Assembly (NCBI GenBank): GCA_016721875.1
Contig: JADKHG010000014.1
Span: forward strand, 1-64,000
DNA from: Sphingomonadales bacterium
GTDB lineage: Bacteria; Pseudomonadota; Alphaproteobacteria; Sphingomonadales; Sphingomonadaceae
Direction of reading: 5' to 3'
Length of the DNA: 64,000 nucleotides
Shown here: positions 54,337 to 63,900 of the stretch, one piece after another
How positions within the stretch are numbered: position 1 is the first letter of the stretch
Layout: the number at the start of each line of letters is the position of its first letter
Made by a program: the position numbers and the translations under genes
Notes under the pieces: generated by a model
Databases searched by the model: none
What the model was told of the DNA's origin: nothing
What the model saw: only the letters and a program-made list of their open reading frames with translations

Positions 54337-55194
54337 CTAGCTATTACCTATCCCAAGGTCGTCTAGGCTGCCCGTCGGTGCTCTTGTTTCAGCTTTGGAC
54401 TTTGCTTCTTTCTCCGAAGCAAGGAACTCTTTCATTTCATTGCTCATCCTAAATGGAAGTGGCGTCAGAAAGCCTACCAAGAACAAAAATATTGATAAGA
54501 CTGCTAAACCGAAACTCACAACAGCCAAGGCTATAACAAGCAAGCTTGGCGTTGCTGCTTGCAGCACCGATGCAGCAGAAAACCAAAGGGCCGCCAGAAC
54601 GACCGTGCTGTGTAAAAGCATCACCAGCAATCCAAAAATTGGGATAGTTAATGCTGTCACCTTGTGCGCGATCGGCGACTGATATCCGACGTCTCTCTTG
54701 CGCACCAAGTTTGTCCACAAAAACGCTGAGTCATGCCGAGCAACCACAAAATCGACATGTGCATTTCCCACCAATGGCGATAATATCCTATCGATCATCT
54801 GTGACAGAATGGTCAAAGAAATGATTATCTGCCAGTATCGAGAAAACACTCCAGCAACGCCCACTCCGAGTATTTGCAATGAAATCAGCTTACCCGGACC
54901 TTCAATCCCCATAAACGAAAATTTTGCGCCTTGCGGTAAGCCCCCGGCTAGCATGACTGCGGCACCAAACAGCGACAGCAGCAGCAGTAAATCGGCACGC
55001 TTTCCCAACCTTTGACGTTCTAATGCCAGACCTTCGACGGTTTGGAGGCTCCGAAAAAAGGCCGGTTCTCTATCGCAAATAAAGCCGAAGTCGGACACGC
55101 TTCGCCCGTATGGCGTGGTCCACCACTTTTCCGGTGTATCATCGTCCTCTTCCTGACCCAGATTCAGACTTAGTATCCATAGTGCAAATAACAA
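54337..55194 (-). CDS. Orphan multi-span membrane protein
   Basis: About 285 residues with five or six hydrophobic spans (LLLLLSLFGAAVMLAGGLP, ALTIPIFGLLVMLLHSTVVL, LSIFLFLVGFLTPLPF) and a charged C-terminal tail (ASEKEAKSKAETRAP). No family recognised. Base composition is visibly more AT-rich than its neighbours. The only starts are non-ATG: TTG at 55194, with the frame open to about 55232. It is isolated between metH and a 730-base gene-free region with two palindromic repeats, consistent with recent acquisition. Confidence 0.55.
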   Translation of the reverse strand: MLFALWILSLNLGQEEDDDTPEKWWTTPYGRSVSDFGFICDREPAFFRSLQTVEGLALERQRLGKRADLLLLLSLFGAAVMLAGGLPQGAKFSFMGIEGPGKLISLQILGVGVAGVFSRYWQIIISLTILSQMIDRILSPLVGNAHVDFVVARHDSAFLWTNLVRKRDVGYQSPIAHKVTALTIPIFGLLVMLLHSTVVLAALWFSAASVLQAATPSLLVIALAVVSFGLAVLSIFLFLVGFLTPLPFRMSNEMKEFLASEKEAKSKAETRAPTGSLDDLGIGNS

Positions 55195-55261
55195 GCAGAT
55201 CGTGAGTTCCGGGGACGCAATACTAAACTAAGCGCAAAACCAACCGCCATTCCAGAGATTC

Positions 55262-55412
55262 GCTAAAAGGAATAAGGAAACAAGGAAGAAGAGGGTTGGC
55301 CTTGGCTGGCCCTTCGCTCTCCCCATTTACACGGGACTAAGGGAATGGGCTGACGCCCTTTTTCCTTTTTTCCTTCTTTCTTCTAACGAAAAAACTGGCA
55401 CCGCCCTTCAGC
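55262..55412. repeat. Palindromic purine-rich repeat
   Basis: Left arm AAAAGGAATAAGGAAACAAG followed by GAAGAAG; the right arm read in reverse complement is GTGCCAGTTTTTTCGTTAG followed by AAGAAAGAAGG. Same terminal pattern as the GxxExxY unit (GTGCCA, T-run, AGAAG), with about 60 unrelated bases inside. Confidence 0.65.
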
Positions 55413-55657
55413 AAAACCTGAGCGCGAGTGACTAGAGGCCCGCAACGCGCAAGCCCAACCCAAACACCACGTCCCAATTGCAATGCAGGACATTTCCGAC
55501 CATCATCCGGCACCACATCGGCAACCGCCCTATTAGCTAAGAGGGCCTGCAAAAAGCTCGATTTCGCTTTTTGATATAAAGGATGCGTCGCTTATGACGG
55601 CTTGAACCCGTGCGAACCAAATCCGATCGGGCATCAGCGACCCCGCTGAGAAACAGG

Positions 55658-55740
55658 TGAAGGAGGCAAGAAGGAAAGAGGGGCTTAGGCCAGAGCTGCC
55701 CCCTCACTCCCTCCTGCCTCTTTCACATTTTTGTCGCTCG
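55658..55740. repeat. Palindromic purine-rich repeat
   Basis: Left GTGAAGGAGGCAAGAAGG and, reversed, GTGAAAGAGGCAGGAGGGAG, with a short centre. Followed by ATTTTTGTCGC. It is a looser member of the same group as 47370 and 55262. Confidence 0.5.
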
Positions 55741-55926
55741 AGTGGAGCAAAATGACGCGACTTAGCGTCGACTTGGTCAACTCAGCGCCAAAATCGCGGC
55801 CATAACCAATCCCCGCCCCGATGTCCCTGAACCGGACGGGCGGTTACAGCCGTGGTTAATCGGCTGGTGCTTATCCCGGCCTAGCTCTATCCCGATGCGC
55901 GAACAGCCAATGCCAGAGGTAGCCCA

Positions 55927-56859
55927 ATGCGCCTGACACTTGTCCTTGCCCTGACCGCAATTGCCGGCACCGCCATAGCACAGGACGGTGGTACGCCGTT
56001 TCAGGTGGCAGAAACCGGGCAGAGCTTTGCCCGCCTGTCCGATGCAGTGGCCGCGATAGGCGACAAACAGGGCACAATCCTGATCGCGCCGGGCACTTAC
56101 GGCGAATGCGCGGTGCAGACCGCCGGGCATATTTCTTACAAGGCCCAAGTCCCAGGACAGACCATCTTTGACGGCGGCATTTGCGAAAGCAAGGCTGCAC
56201 TGGTGCTGCGCGGACGCTCTGCGGCAATAGACGGCATTGTCTTCCAACGGATGAAAGTGCCTGACCGCAACGGCGCCGGAATCCATCTGGAAAAAGGCAA
56301 TCTGACCGTCACCCGATCAATCTTTCGCGACAGCGAAGAGGGGATTTTGACCGGAGGCGATCCGTCAGGTGAAGTCGTGGTCGATCAGTCGAGCTTTTCC
56401 GGTCTTGGCCGCTGCGACGGCGAAGCAAGCTGCGCGCACAGCATCTATGTCGGTGGTTATGGGTCGCTGACCGTCACGCGCAGCCGTTTTGAACGCGGCA
56501 ATGGCGGCCATTATGTCAAAAGCCGCGCCGCCCGCGCGATCATTCAGAACAACGCCTTTGATGACAGCCGCGGCAAGGCAACCAACTATATGATCGACCT
56601 GCCCAATGGTGCCAGCGGCATGATCAACGGCAACATGTTCGTACAGGGGGCCAGCAAGGACAATTTCACCGCCTTCATCACCATCGCGGCGGAAGGCAAA
56701 ACGCACAGTTCGGGCGGTCTGGCGATCAGCGGCAATGATGCGAGCATCGCGCTAGGTATCAACCGGACATCGGCCTTCGTTGCCGACTGGTCAGGTGACC
56801 CGTTGTCGCTGGGCGCCAACCGCCTAGGACGCGGGCTGACGCCTTTTGAGAAGCGCTGA
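55927..56859 (+). CDS. Exported right-handed beta-helix protein
   Basis: A 310-residue secreted protein with a signal peptide (MRLTLVLALTAIAGTAIAQ). The mature part starts with the F..L.DAV.A...G..I.I..GTY pattern and continues as parallel beta-helix coils (GNLTVTRSIFRDSEEGILTGG, GSLTVTRSRFERGNGGHYVKS, ARAIIQNNAF). This is the fold of pectate-lyase-like and polysaccharide-binding proteins, but no catalytic residues can be assigned. Four cysteines occur in two pairs. It is monocistronic and convergent with the HerA gene. Confidence 0.82.
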   Translation: MRLTLVLALTAIAGTAIAQDGGTPFQVAETGQSFARLSDAVAAIGDKQGTILIAPGTYGECAVQTAGHISYKAQVPGQTIFDGGICESKAALVLRGRSAAIDGIVFQRMKVPDRNGAGIHLEKGNLTVTRSIFRDSEEGILTGGDPSGEVVVDQSSFSGLGRCDGEASCAHSIYVGGYGSLTVTRSRFERGNGGHYVKSRAARAIIQNNAFDDSRGKATNYMIDLPNGASGMINGNMFVQGASKDNFTAFITIAAEGKTHSSGGLAISGNDASIALGINRTSAFVADWSGDPLSLGANRLGRGLTPFEKR

Positions 56860-56899
56860 GGCATGGAGTGTGTTCGATCGTAACGCACTCACAATCAAA

Positions 56900-56978
56900 C
56901 CGTTCGTCCTGAGCTTATCGAAGCACGGCACAACTGAGGCCTGCTGGCTACGTCCTTCGACAAGCTCAGGACGAACGG
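56900..56978. repeat. Paired REP-like inverted repeat
   Basis: CCGTTCGTCCTGAGCTTATC-GAAG and its inverse CTTC-GACAAGCTCAGGACGAACGG, 31 bases apart, between the convergent beta-helix and HerA genes. Could act as a terminator or gyrase/IHF-type REP site. Confidence 0.85.
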
Positions 56979-57008
56979 CAAATGTCGGTTAGCACAGTTT
57001 GCAAATCC

Positions 57009-58766
57009 TTAACGCCCCTGCGAACGCCAGCGACGCACCACGCGTTCGAGGATTTGCTCCTCTCCGCCGGTTTCCTGCCATAGCTGCGAGAATAGCGGAT
57101 CTTCCGAAGCCGGTCGCTTGTCTTCTTCCAGCGTATCGAGCGCCACGCGGATCGGGATCGAAACGCCCTCACCGCAGATGATGCATTCGCGGTTGCGAAG
57201 CGCAGGGATTGAATCGAGAAAGCCACGCGCGCCTTCAGGCATCGCCGCGCGGACATAGGCCTGGTCGCGGTCATTGTTCAGACGCATCGAAATGATCGTG
57301 CCGCACTGCGACAGCACGCCTTCGGCCAGATCCGACGGACGCTGCGTGATCAGGCCCAGCGAAACGCCATATTTGCGGCCTTCCTTGGCAATCCGTTCGA
57401 GGATTGTGCGCACGGTGCTTCTGCCCGCGACACGGTCTGACGGGATATAACGGTGCGCTTCTTCGCAAACCAGTAGGATCGGACGTTGCGGCTCGTTGCG
57501 CGACCAGATGGCAAAGTCGAACACCATGCGCGACAGCACTGCTACCACGGTTGAAGTGATGTCCGACGGCACGCCCGACACGTCGACGATGGCGATCGGC
57601 TTGCCGCGCGCCGGCAGGCGGAACACTTTCGCCAGGAATTCGGCCATGGTGTCGCCCACCAGCATGCCCGAGAACATGAAGTTATAGCGCGGGGCGGCCT
57701 TCATTTCCTCGATCTTGCCGCGCAGTCGCATGAAGGGTGCCGAAGACGTCGCCTTATCGAGCTTGCCCATTTCATTCTGGATGATGTTGGTCAGGTCGGA
57801 CAACAGATAGGGAATCGGTGCATCGACGGTGAGCTTGCCGTTGGTTTCGGCGATCCGGTTTTTACCGCGCGCCTGCAACAGGCACCGCGCGAGAATGTCG
57901 CAATCAACCTGGCGTTCGTCCCCGTTCGAGGTGACAAAGACTTCGCAATGCTCCTCGAAATTCATCAACCAATAGGGCATGGCCAGATTGTTGACGTCGT
58001 AAAGCGCACCATTGTTTTTGAACGCGGCGCTATATTCGCCGTGCGGATCAATCATCACAATATGGCCTTCGGGGGCCATGTCGCAAATCTTGTGCAGGAT
58101 CAAAGCCGCGCTCGTTGATTTACCGGTACCGGTCGAACCCAGCAGCGCAAAATGCTTGCCCAGCATCGCGTCGATATAGAGCGAGCCGCGAATATCCTTG
58201 GTCGGAAAAACCGTACCGATTTCAACATTGGCGCGGCCATCAGCGGCATAGACTTGCTTCATGTCGGCGCTCGACACCGCATAAACCTCTGATCCCGGGA
58301 CCGGATAGCGCGTCACACCGCGACGGAAATTGTAGATTTTGCCGGTTAGCCGCTCCTCATCGCCTTCACCGAGGAAGTCGACCTGCGCAACGATGATCCC
58401 GGCTTCGCGGGGATGCAGGCGTTGGGTGCGAATGCTGGCGAGCAACCAGGTGTTGGCAACGCGGATCTTGATCTGGCTGCCGACTTGTCCTGCCATCGCA
58501 ATGCTGGGATCGCTGTGGCCCATCAATTCACCCAAAATCTGGGCATCCAGACTGACCTGCGATCCGGACCCGGCAATCTCGATCACCGCGCCTATCGCAG
58601 TCAGCATGGCGGCGCGCGGTGCGGCGGATGGCTGGGCCGGAGTAGGCGTAGGGCGAACAGCCGCGGATTCTGCTGCAACAGGAGGTACGGCTGCCTGCTC
58701 ATATTGATTGGGCAGCTGATCGGGCTGAATAGGGGCGTATCCCCGGCCTGAATATGCGTCAGTCAT
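57009..58766 (-). CDS. HerA-like ATPase / DUF87 helicase
   Basis: A 585-residue hexameric DNA-translocase-type ATPase. A Pro/Ala-rich N-terminal 50 residues precede a HAS-barrel-like domain. Walker A is GSTGTGKST (210-218) and Walker B is ILLVCEEAHRYIP. The motif GVSLGLITQRPSDL and arginine finger region ISMRLNNDRDQAYVRAAMP are as in HerA. No NurA nuclease gene is adjacent, so a role in end resection is not supported by context. The ATG at 58766 has SD AGGAAAG. Confidence 0.9.
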   Translation of the reverse strand: MTDAYSGRGYAPIQPDQLPNQYEQAAVPPVAAESAAVRPTPTPAQPSAAPRAAMLTAIGAVIEIAGSGSQVSLDAQILGELMGHSDPSIAMAGQVGSQIKIRVANTWLLASIRTQRLHPREAGIIVAQVDFLGEGDEERLTGKIYNFRRGVTRYPVPGSEVYAVSSADMKQVYAADGRANVEIGTVFPTKDIRGSLYIDAMLGKHFALLGSTGTGKSTSAALILHKICDMAPEGHIVMIDPHGEYSAAFKNNGALYDVNNLAMPYWLMNFEEHCEVFVTSNGDERQVDCDILARCLLQARGKNRIAETNGKLTVDAPIPYLLSDLTNIIQNEMGKLDKATSSAPFMRLRGKIEEMKAAPRYNFMFSGMLVGDTMAEFLAKVFRLPARGKPIAIVDVSGVPSDITSTVVAVLSRMVFDFAIWSRNEPQRPILLVCEEAHRYIPSDRVAGRSTVRTILERIAKEGRKYGVSLGLITQRPSDLAEGVLSQCGTIISMRLNNDRDQAYVRAAMPEGARGFLDSIPALRNRECIICGEGVSIPIRVALDTLEEDKRPASEDPLFSQLWQETGGEEQILERVVRRWRSQGR

Positions 58767-58835
58767 GGCGACTTTCCTGTTAGGTTCAGGCAAGTCCTAG
58801 CTACATAGCGTAAACAATTAATAACCAAATGCCGG

Positions 58836-59603
58836 TCATTGTCGGCCAAAGGCCCATCCCGCGAGCCAACCGAGAAGCAGCGACAACATCACCGCCAGCG
58901 CGCCGTAAAGCAGCGAATAGCGTTGCGCCATTATGGTGATAAAGCGCTCAAACCCGGTTTTGCTGATCGACACAGTCACGCTGTCGTCGGCCACAATCAC
59001 CCGGCCATTGCGGATCAGCAGGGTTTCAGCGACATATTTGCCTTCGGGAACGCTCGAAGGGATTTTCAACCGGGCGCGGTACAGCACTTGCCCGGTGATA
59101 TCGACAGAACCCGACGATTCGCCATAAAGGCCATCGCGATTGTTGAGATCAACCAGTCCACGCGTAAACCGGCGCAGTTCGCCGGTATTGATTTCCCCAC
59201 TGGGCGACAATTGCAGCTGATCGAGCCCGAGCTCGTAAATCGCCGCCGTTTTCGCATCGACAATTTTGCCGAGCGGCCGCGATGAGGCAATTGCGTAATA
59301 GGTCGGCGCCGACCGGAAATCGACGCTTTGTGCGTTGACCCATATCCCTGCCACCTTCTGCTTTTCACGCACGATGATCGGTCGGGTGGGGCCACGCAGC
59401 ACCACCGCGACATCGACCTGCTCATCGGGAACGACCCCGCGTGGGAACAGGATCGCGCCGAACAACAGCAGCTCTGCCCCGGTAAAGCGTGATTGGATGT
59501 TGATGTCGCGCTGCGACACGTCGGGAACCAGTTGCGGCACAGGCTCCTGCGCACTTGCAGCTTGCGCGAACAGCAACGCCGCAATCAACGTGATGGCACG
59601 CAT
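58836..59603 (-). CDS. TIGR02186 family exported/membrane-anchored protein
   Basis: A 255-residue conserved protein: N-terminal signal (MRAITLIAALLFAQAASAQ), a beta-rich domain (VPQLVPDVSQRDINIQSRFTG, GAELLLFG), and one C-terminal membrane span (LLYGALAVMLSLLLGWLAGWAF). The family characteristically neighbours TauE/SafE exporters, as here. A GTG at 59612 overlapping the TauE stop is an alternative start. Probable accessory subunit of the exporter; function unproven. Confidence 0.85.
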   Translation of the reverse strand: MRAITLIAALLFAQAASAQEPVPQLVPDVSQRDINIQSRFTGAELLLFGAILFPRGVVPDEQVDVAVVLRGPTRPIIVREKQKVAGIWVNAQSVDFRSAPTYYAIASSRPLGKIVDAKTAAIYELGLDQLQLSPSGEINTGELRRFTRGLVDLNNRDGLYGESSGSVDITGQVLYRARLKIPSSVPEGKYVAETLLIRNGRVIVADDSVTVSISKTGFERFITIMAQRYSLLYGALAVMLSLLLGWLAGWAFGRQ

Positions 59604-59608
59604 AAGGG

Positions 59609-60523
59609 TCACAGCAATTGCACCGTGTAAATCTCGTCAGGCTGCCATCCCAGTCCAACTATCATGCGCAGCGCGACCAGCAACACGATTGCCGACAACA
59701 GCAACCGCAGATAGTCAGGCTGCAACCGCTGGGCAAAGCGTGCACCAATTTGCGCGCCAGTCACGCTGCCGATCAGCAGGAATAGTGCGAGCACAATGTC
59801 CACCGCCTTGGTCGTCAGGCTGTGCACCATCGTCGAGGAAATCGTCACGAACAATATCTGGAACAGCGATGTGCCCACCACGACATTCGCGCTCATCCCC
59901 AGCAGATAGAGCATTGCCGGGATCATGATGAAGCCGCCACCCACGCCCAGCAGCATCGTCAATATGCCAGTGACAAAGCCTAGGATCAGCGGTGCTAGCG
60001 GCGAAATATAGAGCCCCGAGCGGTAAAAGCGCCAGCGCCCCGGCAGGTTTGCCACCAGCGGATGGTGCCGCCTTTTGCGCGGCGGCAGCGTCGTTCCGGT
60101 TCGCCGCGCCCGCACCGATTGCCAGCTTTCCTTCGCCATCATCCCGCCAATGCCGCCGAGCATCAGCACGTAGAGGATGTTGATGACGGTATCGATCTGC
60201 CCCCATTGTTCGAGCAGCGAGAAAAGGAGTGCGCCGAACAGCGTGCCCAGCATGCCACCTGCTACCAATACCGCACCCATGTGGAAATCGACCCCGCCAC
60301 GGCGAAGATGAGCAAACACGCCCGATACGCTGGCCCCAGTCACCTGTGTCGAGGCCGAGGCCGCCGCCACTGTTGGCGGAATGCCATAGAAAATGAGCAA
60401 CGGCGTGGTCAGGAAGCCACCGCCGACGCCGAACATCCCGGACAGCATCCCGACGGCTCCACCCAGCAGGATGATGACCAGCACATTGACCGACAGACCG
60501 GCGATGGGCAGGTAGATATCCAT
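59609..60523 (-). CDS. TauE/SafE family sulfite/sulfoacetate exporter
   Basis: A 304-residue permease with eight or so spans in two repeats. Each repeat has the family glycine motif: GMFGVGGGFLTTPLLI near residue 30 and LLGVGGGFIMIPAMLYL near residue 190. An insert of about 30 basic residues (RARRTGTTLPPRKRRHHP) separates the halves on the cytoplasmic side. It probably exports a small organosulfur or other anion. It is cotranscribed with the TIGR02186 gene. Confidence 0.88.
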   Translation of the reverse strand: MDIYLPIAGLSVNVLVIILLGGAVGMLSGMFGVGGGFLTTPLLIFYGIPPTVAAASASTQVTGASVSGVFAHLRRGGVDFHMGAVLVAGGMLGTLFGALLFSLLEQWGQIDTVINILYVLMLGGIGGMMAKESWQSVRARRTGTTLPPRKRRHHPLVANLPGRWRFYRSGLYISPLAPLILGFVTGILTMLLGVGGGFIMIPAMLYLLGMSANVVVGTSLFQILFVTISSTMVHSLTTKAVDIVLALFLLIGSVTGAQIGARFAQRLQPDYLRLLLSAIVLLVALRMIVGLGWQPDEIYTVQLL

Positions 60524-60991
60524 GGCGGCGCTTTAAAATCCTTCCCGTGAACGCCCGTGATAGGACGTCTGGAGAATGACCCTAACCCCATTTTGCGGCG
60601 CGATAAAGGGCGCGCTCATGCTTTGGGCATTTCGAACGGACGGCTCATGATGGCGGCCCTCCAGCACCAATCATTGGCATAAGGTAATAAAGGTAAGCAT
60701 ATGTCACGTGCGAAGATAGACGAACCGAAGCGCCGCGTTGCTGGGGATCAAGGTACGAAGAGGCGCAATCGCAGCACATACCACTCGCTTGGCACGGCAA
60801 TACCGATGTAGGAAAGTACTTTCTCACGTTGGAGCGGGTGAGCGCGGGGCGGTGGAGGCATCAAACTGAACACACCTTAGTGCTGAGCTTGTCGGGCCGA
60901 AGTCGGCCTGAGGCCAACCACGCTTCAAAGGACAGCGTGGGGCTGCGAAGCGCCCTTCGACAAGCTCAGGGCTACGGCAATTATGGCTAGG
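60524..60991. other. Gene-free region between valS and TauE
   Basis: 468 bases without a supported gene or RNA. It contains the REP-like pair at 60877-60976 next to the valS stop. A 37-codon open frame from about 60701 is short and lacks homology or SD. The TauE promoter should lie at its left end. Confidence 0.65.
60877..60976. repeat. Paired REP-like inverted repeat after valS
   Basis: TAGTGCTGAGCTTGTCGGGCC at the left and CGCCCTTCGACAAGCTCAGG-GCTACGG at the right: the same family as 34859, 40101 and 56900. The second arm ends 15 bases before the valS stop. Confidence 0.8.
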
Positions 60992-63900
60992 TCACCCCAA
61001 CCGCGCCAGCGCTGCGCTCAGCCGTTCGACTTCGGCGGCCTTCTCGGCATGGTCGGCGCGGGCTTTTTCGACGGCCTCAGGCTTTGCCTTTTCGACAAAG
61101 GCTGGGTTTGACAGGCGACCTTCTAAGGATTTGGCTTCCTTCGACACTGCCTCGATGGCTTTGCTGATCCGTGCGCGTTCGGCGTCGAGATCTACCACGC
61201 CTTCGAGCGGGATGATGAAGGTGGCTTCATCAACGACAATCTGCACCGCACCGCCATCGGGAGCCGCTTGACTCGAAATCGAGTCGAGCCGCGCCTGCCG
61301 GGCAATTGCCGCCTGCTGCCGGTCGATCCGCGCAAGCGTTTCGGGCGAAGCATCACGGACAAAGGCGTTCAGCCGCGCGCCGGGAGCTATGCCCAGCTCA
61401 TTCTTCGCGCTGCGCACTTCGCTGACAAGGCTGATCAGCCAGTTGATCTCGGCAACCGCCGCTGCATCGACGTTCGCCTTTGGCTCGGGCCATTTTGCAA
61501 GTATCAGGTCATATTTGCGTGGGTGGGTGGGGCCAGCCAATGCATGCCACAATTCTTCGGTGACAAAGGGCATGAAGGGGTGGAGCATGACCAGGATCTG
61601 GTCGAGCACCCAGCCTGCAACGGCGCGGGTTTCGGCGGCTTCAAAATTCTCCCCCTCTGGGGGAGGTGCCGAACGGAGTGAGGCGGAGGGGGCCTGAGTC
61701 ATTCCCCCACCGTCAGCCGCTGGCGCGGCTGCCACCTCCCCCAGAAGGGGAGGATTTGAAAGAACCGGCTTGATAAGTTCAAGATACCAGTCGCAGAAAG
61801 TGCCCCAGGTGAAGTGATAAATGGTATCGGCCATGCCGTCGAAACGAAACTCGGCGAACGCCTTGTCGAGCTTCGCCAAGGTCTCGACCACTTCGCCGAT
61901 GATCCATTTGTTGACTGCTAGCGTCGCTTCGGGCGCGCGCAATGTGGTCGATGCACCGATGCCATTGGACTGGCAAAAACGCGCAGCGTTCCAGAGCTTG
62001 GTCGCGAAGTTGCGATAGCCCTCTACGCGGCGCTCATCCATTTTGACATCGCGGCCCTGGCTTTCCATCGCCGCCATGAAGAAGCGCAACGCATCGGCGC
62101 CATATTGGTCCATCAGGATCAGCGGATCGACGACATTGCCCTTCGACTTGGACATTTTCTGCCCGTCGGCGGCGCGCACCAGCCCGTGGAGATAAAGCGT
62201 CCTCCAAGGCACATCCCCCATGAAATGCATCCCCTGCATCGCCATCCGCGCATCCCAGAAGAAGAGGATGTCAAAGCCAGAGATGAGGACGTCGTTGGGG
62301 TAATGGCGAGCGAGCAATGAACTCGAAACCGCGCCCCCCTTCCCGTTCGTGTCGAGCGAAGTCGAGACACCGGGAGTTTGCGCGCGACCGATGGGCATCT
62401 CGACTTCGCTCGATGCGAACGGCGTGTTTTGCTGACTTGCTTCACCCTCCGGCCAACCCAATGTCCCAAAGGGCCAAAGCGCCGAGGAGAACCATGTGTC
62501 GAGAACGTCTTTATCCTGAGATAGTATGATCGAGCCGGGGTTAGAGCCGATTAACTCGAGCTCGTCCTCCAAGTCGTCCGCAATTAAAATCGTGTCCAGA
62601 TCCGTACCATAGTAATCAGCCTTCAGCGAACATCTGAATTGCGAGCATTCTTCCAGGCTCCTTCGCCGGCGGCTGTTGCAGGGTCGACAATCGCGCCATT
62701 GCCACTAAGCCGGTATCCGATGCCCCCACCACAGCTGCCGCGACACACACCAGGGCTGGATATTCTCCATCCAGTTGAAGAAGGTCTTCTCCCAAGCCTT
62801 GGGGACAATATCGATCCGGCCATCGCGCACGGCGGCCATTGGCGCTTTAGCGAGTTCCTCGGCATTCACATACCACTGGTCGGTCAGCCAGGGCTCGATC
62901 ACCACGCCGCCGCGATCGCCAAAGGGGGTCTGGATGGTGCGCGGTTCAGCGTCGAGTGCTTCTTCCTCGCCGTCCTTATTCTTGATGATATGCGGGACGA
63001 GGAAACCAAGCGCCTTCATCTGTTTAACCACCGCCGCGCGTGCGGCGAAGCGTTCCATGCCAATTAGATCGGCGGGGATCAGCCCGTCCGATGTCTGCAC
63101 AACATTGGCCTCGGCGTCGAACATGTTGAGCATTTCGGCAGGCTTGAACCCAGCCCGCTTGCCGACTTCAAAGTCATTGAAATCATGTCCGGGCGTGATC
63201 TTCACCGCGCCCGAACCCAGTTCGGGATCAGCATGTTCGTCCGCGACAATCGGCACCCGCCGTCCAGTGATCGGCAGTTCTACATATTTGCCAATCACGC
63301 TCTTATAGCGCGGGTCCTCGGCATTCACCGCAACCGCCATATCGGCGAGCATCGTTTCAGGCCGGGTGGTGGCAACGACAATATGGTCCGCGCCACTATC
63401 GAGTTTCACGCCATCGGCGAGCGGATAGCGGAAGTGCCAGAAATGCCCCTTCATCTCGCGGGTTTCGACTTCAAGGTCGGATATCGCAGTCTTCAGCTTC
63501 GGGTCCCAATTGACCAGCCTTTTGTCGCGGTAGATGAGGCCTTGGTTATACAGGTCGACAAAGACCTTGATCACGGCCTTGTTGAAGCCGGGGTCCATGG
63601 TGAAGCGTTCATTGGCCCAGTCCATCGAGCAGCCCAGGCGGCGCAGCTGGGTGGTGATCACCCCGCCGCTTTCGGCCTTCCACTCCCAGACTTTCTCGAC
63701 AAATTGCTCGCGGCTATAATTGGTGCGCTTGTCTTGCTTCGCCTCCAGCTGGCGTTCGACCACCATCTGCGTGGCAATCCCCGCATGGTCAGTGCCGACC
63801 ACCCACAGCGCATCCTTGCCCTGCAACCGCGCATGGCGGATGAGGATGTCCTGCAAGGTGTTATCGAGCGCATGGCCGATATGCAGGCTGCCGGTAACAT

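Larger units (their letters stand above)
55195..55926. other. Gene-free region with two palindromic repeats
   Basis: No credible gene in 732 bases. It holds the repeats at 55262-55412 and 55658-55740, plus a small hairpin CAAAAAGC-TCGATTTC-GCTTTTTG near 55550-55575. An open frame at 55337-55552 on the minus strand starts without SD and runs into the repeat, so I do not count it. The end should contain the beta-helix gene promoter. Confidence 0.7.

Noticed and set aside
55337..55552. 71-codon minus-strand open frame
   Set aside because: It overlaps a palindromic repeat, where the KKEKRKKG residues come from repeat sequence, and has no SD or homology.
57009..58766. HerA-NurA style defence or resection module
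   Set aside because: No NurA, SIR2, nuclease or other partner lies next to either HerA-like ATPase (44317 or 57009); the neighbours are ordinary genes.
60701..60811. 37-codon plus-strand open frame in the gap after valS
   Set aside because: Too short, basic low-information sequence, no ribosome-binding site; probably chance.
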